Below, piece by piece: positions 5,764 through 5,764 of a stretch of DNA of 5,764 nucleotides. Position 1 is the first letter of the stretch, and every line of letters begins with the position of its first letter. Source of the stretch: an uncultured Bacteroidota bacterium (lineage in GTDB: Bacteria; Bacteroidota; Bacteroidia; Flavobacteriales; Flavobacteriaceae); NCBI GenBank assembly GCA_903888655.1, contig CAISUR010000030.1:1-5764 (forward strand), given 5' to 3'. A program made the translations under genes and the position numbers. Under the pieces are notes generated by a model, which saw nothing but the letters and a program-made list of their open reading frames with translations, did not search any database and had not been told where the DNA came from.

Positions 5764-5764
5764 A

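Overview
The window looks like a chromosomal piece from an AT-rich member of the Bacteroidota, most likely a Flavobacteriaceae species. The reasons are strong A/T bias in codons and spacers, no convincing Shine-Dalgarno sequences before the starts, a TAnnTTTG-type -7 element, and the paired DUF1800/DUF1501 genes common in that phylum. The taxonomic call is inference; there is no rRNA or marker gene here.

Left part (2-2400, + strand): the 3' part of a DUF1800 gene, cut by the left window edge, is followed 5 bases later by a complete DUF1501 gene with a twin-arginine-type N-terminus. This is a two-gene operon for a poorly characterised, probably exported protein pair. Middle part (2471-4566, + strand): three membrane-protein genes, namely a ten-helix EamA/DMT-family transporter, a small four-helix DoxX-like protein, and an AqpZ-type aquaporin with every selectivity residue in place. 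The DoxX-like and aquaporin genes are 27 bases apart and probably co-transcribed. The transporter has its own candidate promoter, preceded by a heptanucleotide tandem repeat.

Right part (4567-5764): a strong terminator closes the aquaporin unit. A 561-base region (4567-5127) without a confident gene then lies between convergent genes. It is full of repeats: a CCCTCTCC/GGAGAGGG palindrome, overlapping CCTGTC/GACAGG palindromes with a 13-base direct repeat, and a pair of GC-rich 29-base inverted arms (27/29 identical) around a 99-base AT-rich core. Each arm is itself a hairpin, and further homology continues outside the arms. On the minus strand at the right edge is the C-terminal part of a TPR protein, open through the window boundary, followed 17 bases downstream by a possible 30-residue ORF that stops just inside the repeat.

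The protein genes are mostly ordinary housekeeping or membrane functions. The least explained material is the repeat cluster at 4640-5024, which resembles a REP/BIME- or MITE-like non-autonomous element, and the functionally unassigned DUF1800/DUF1501 pair. I do not see a clear new defence or enzymatic system.
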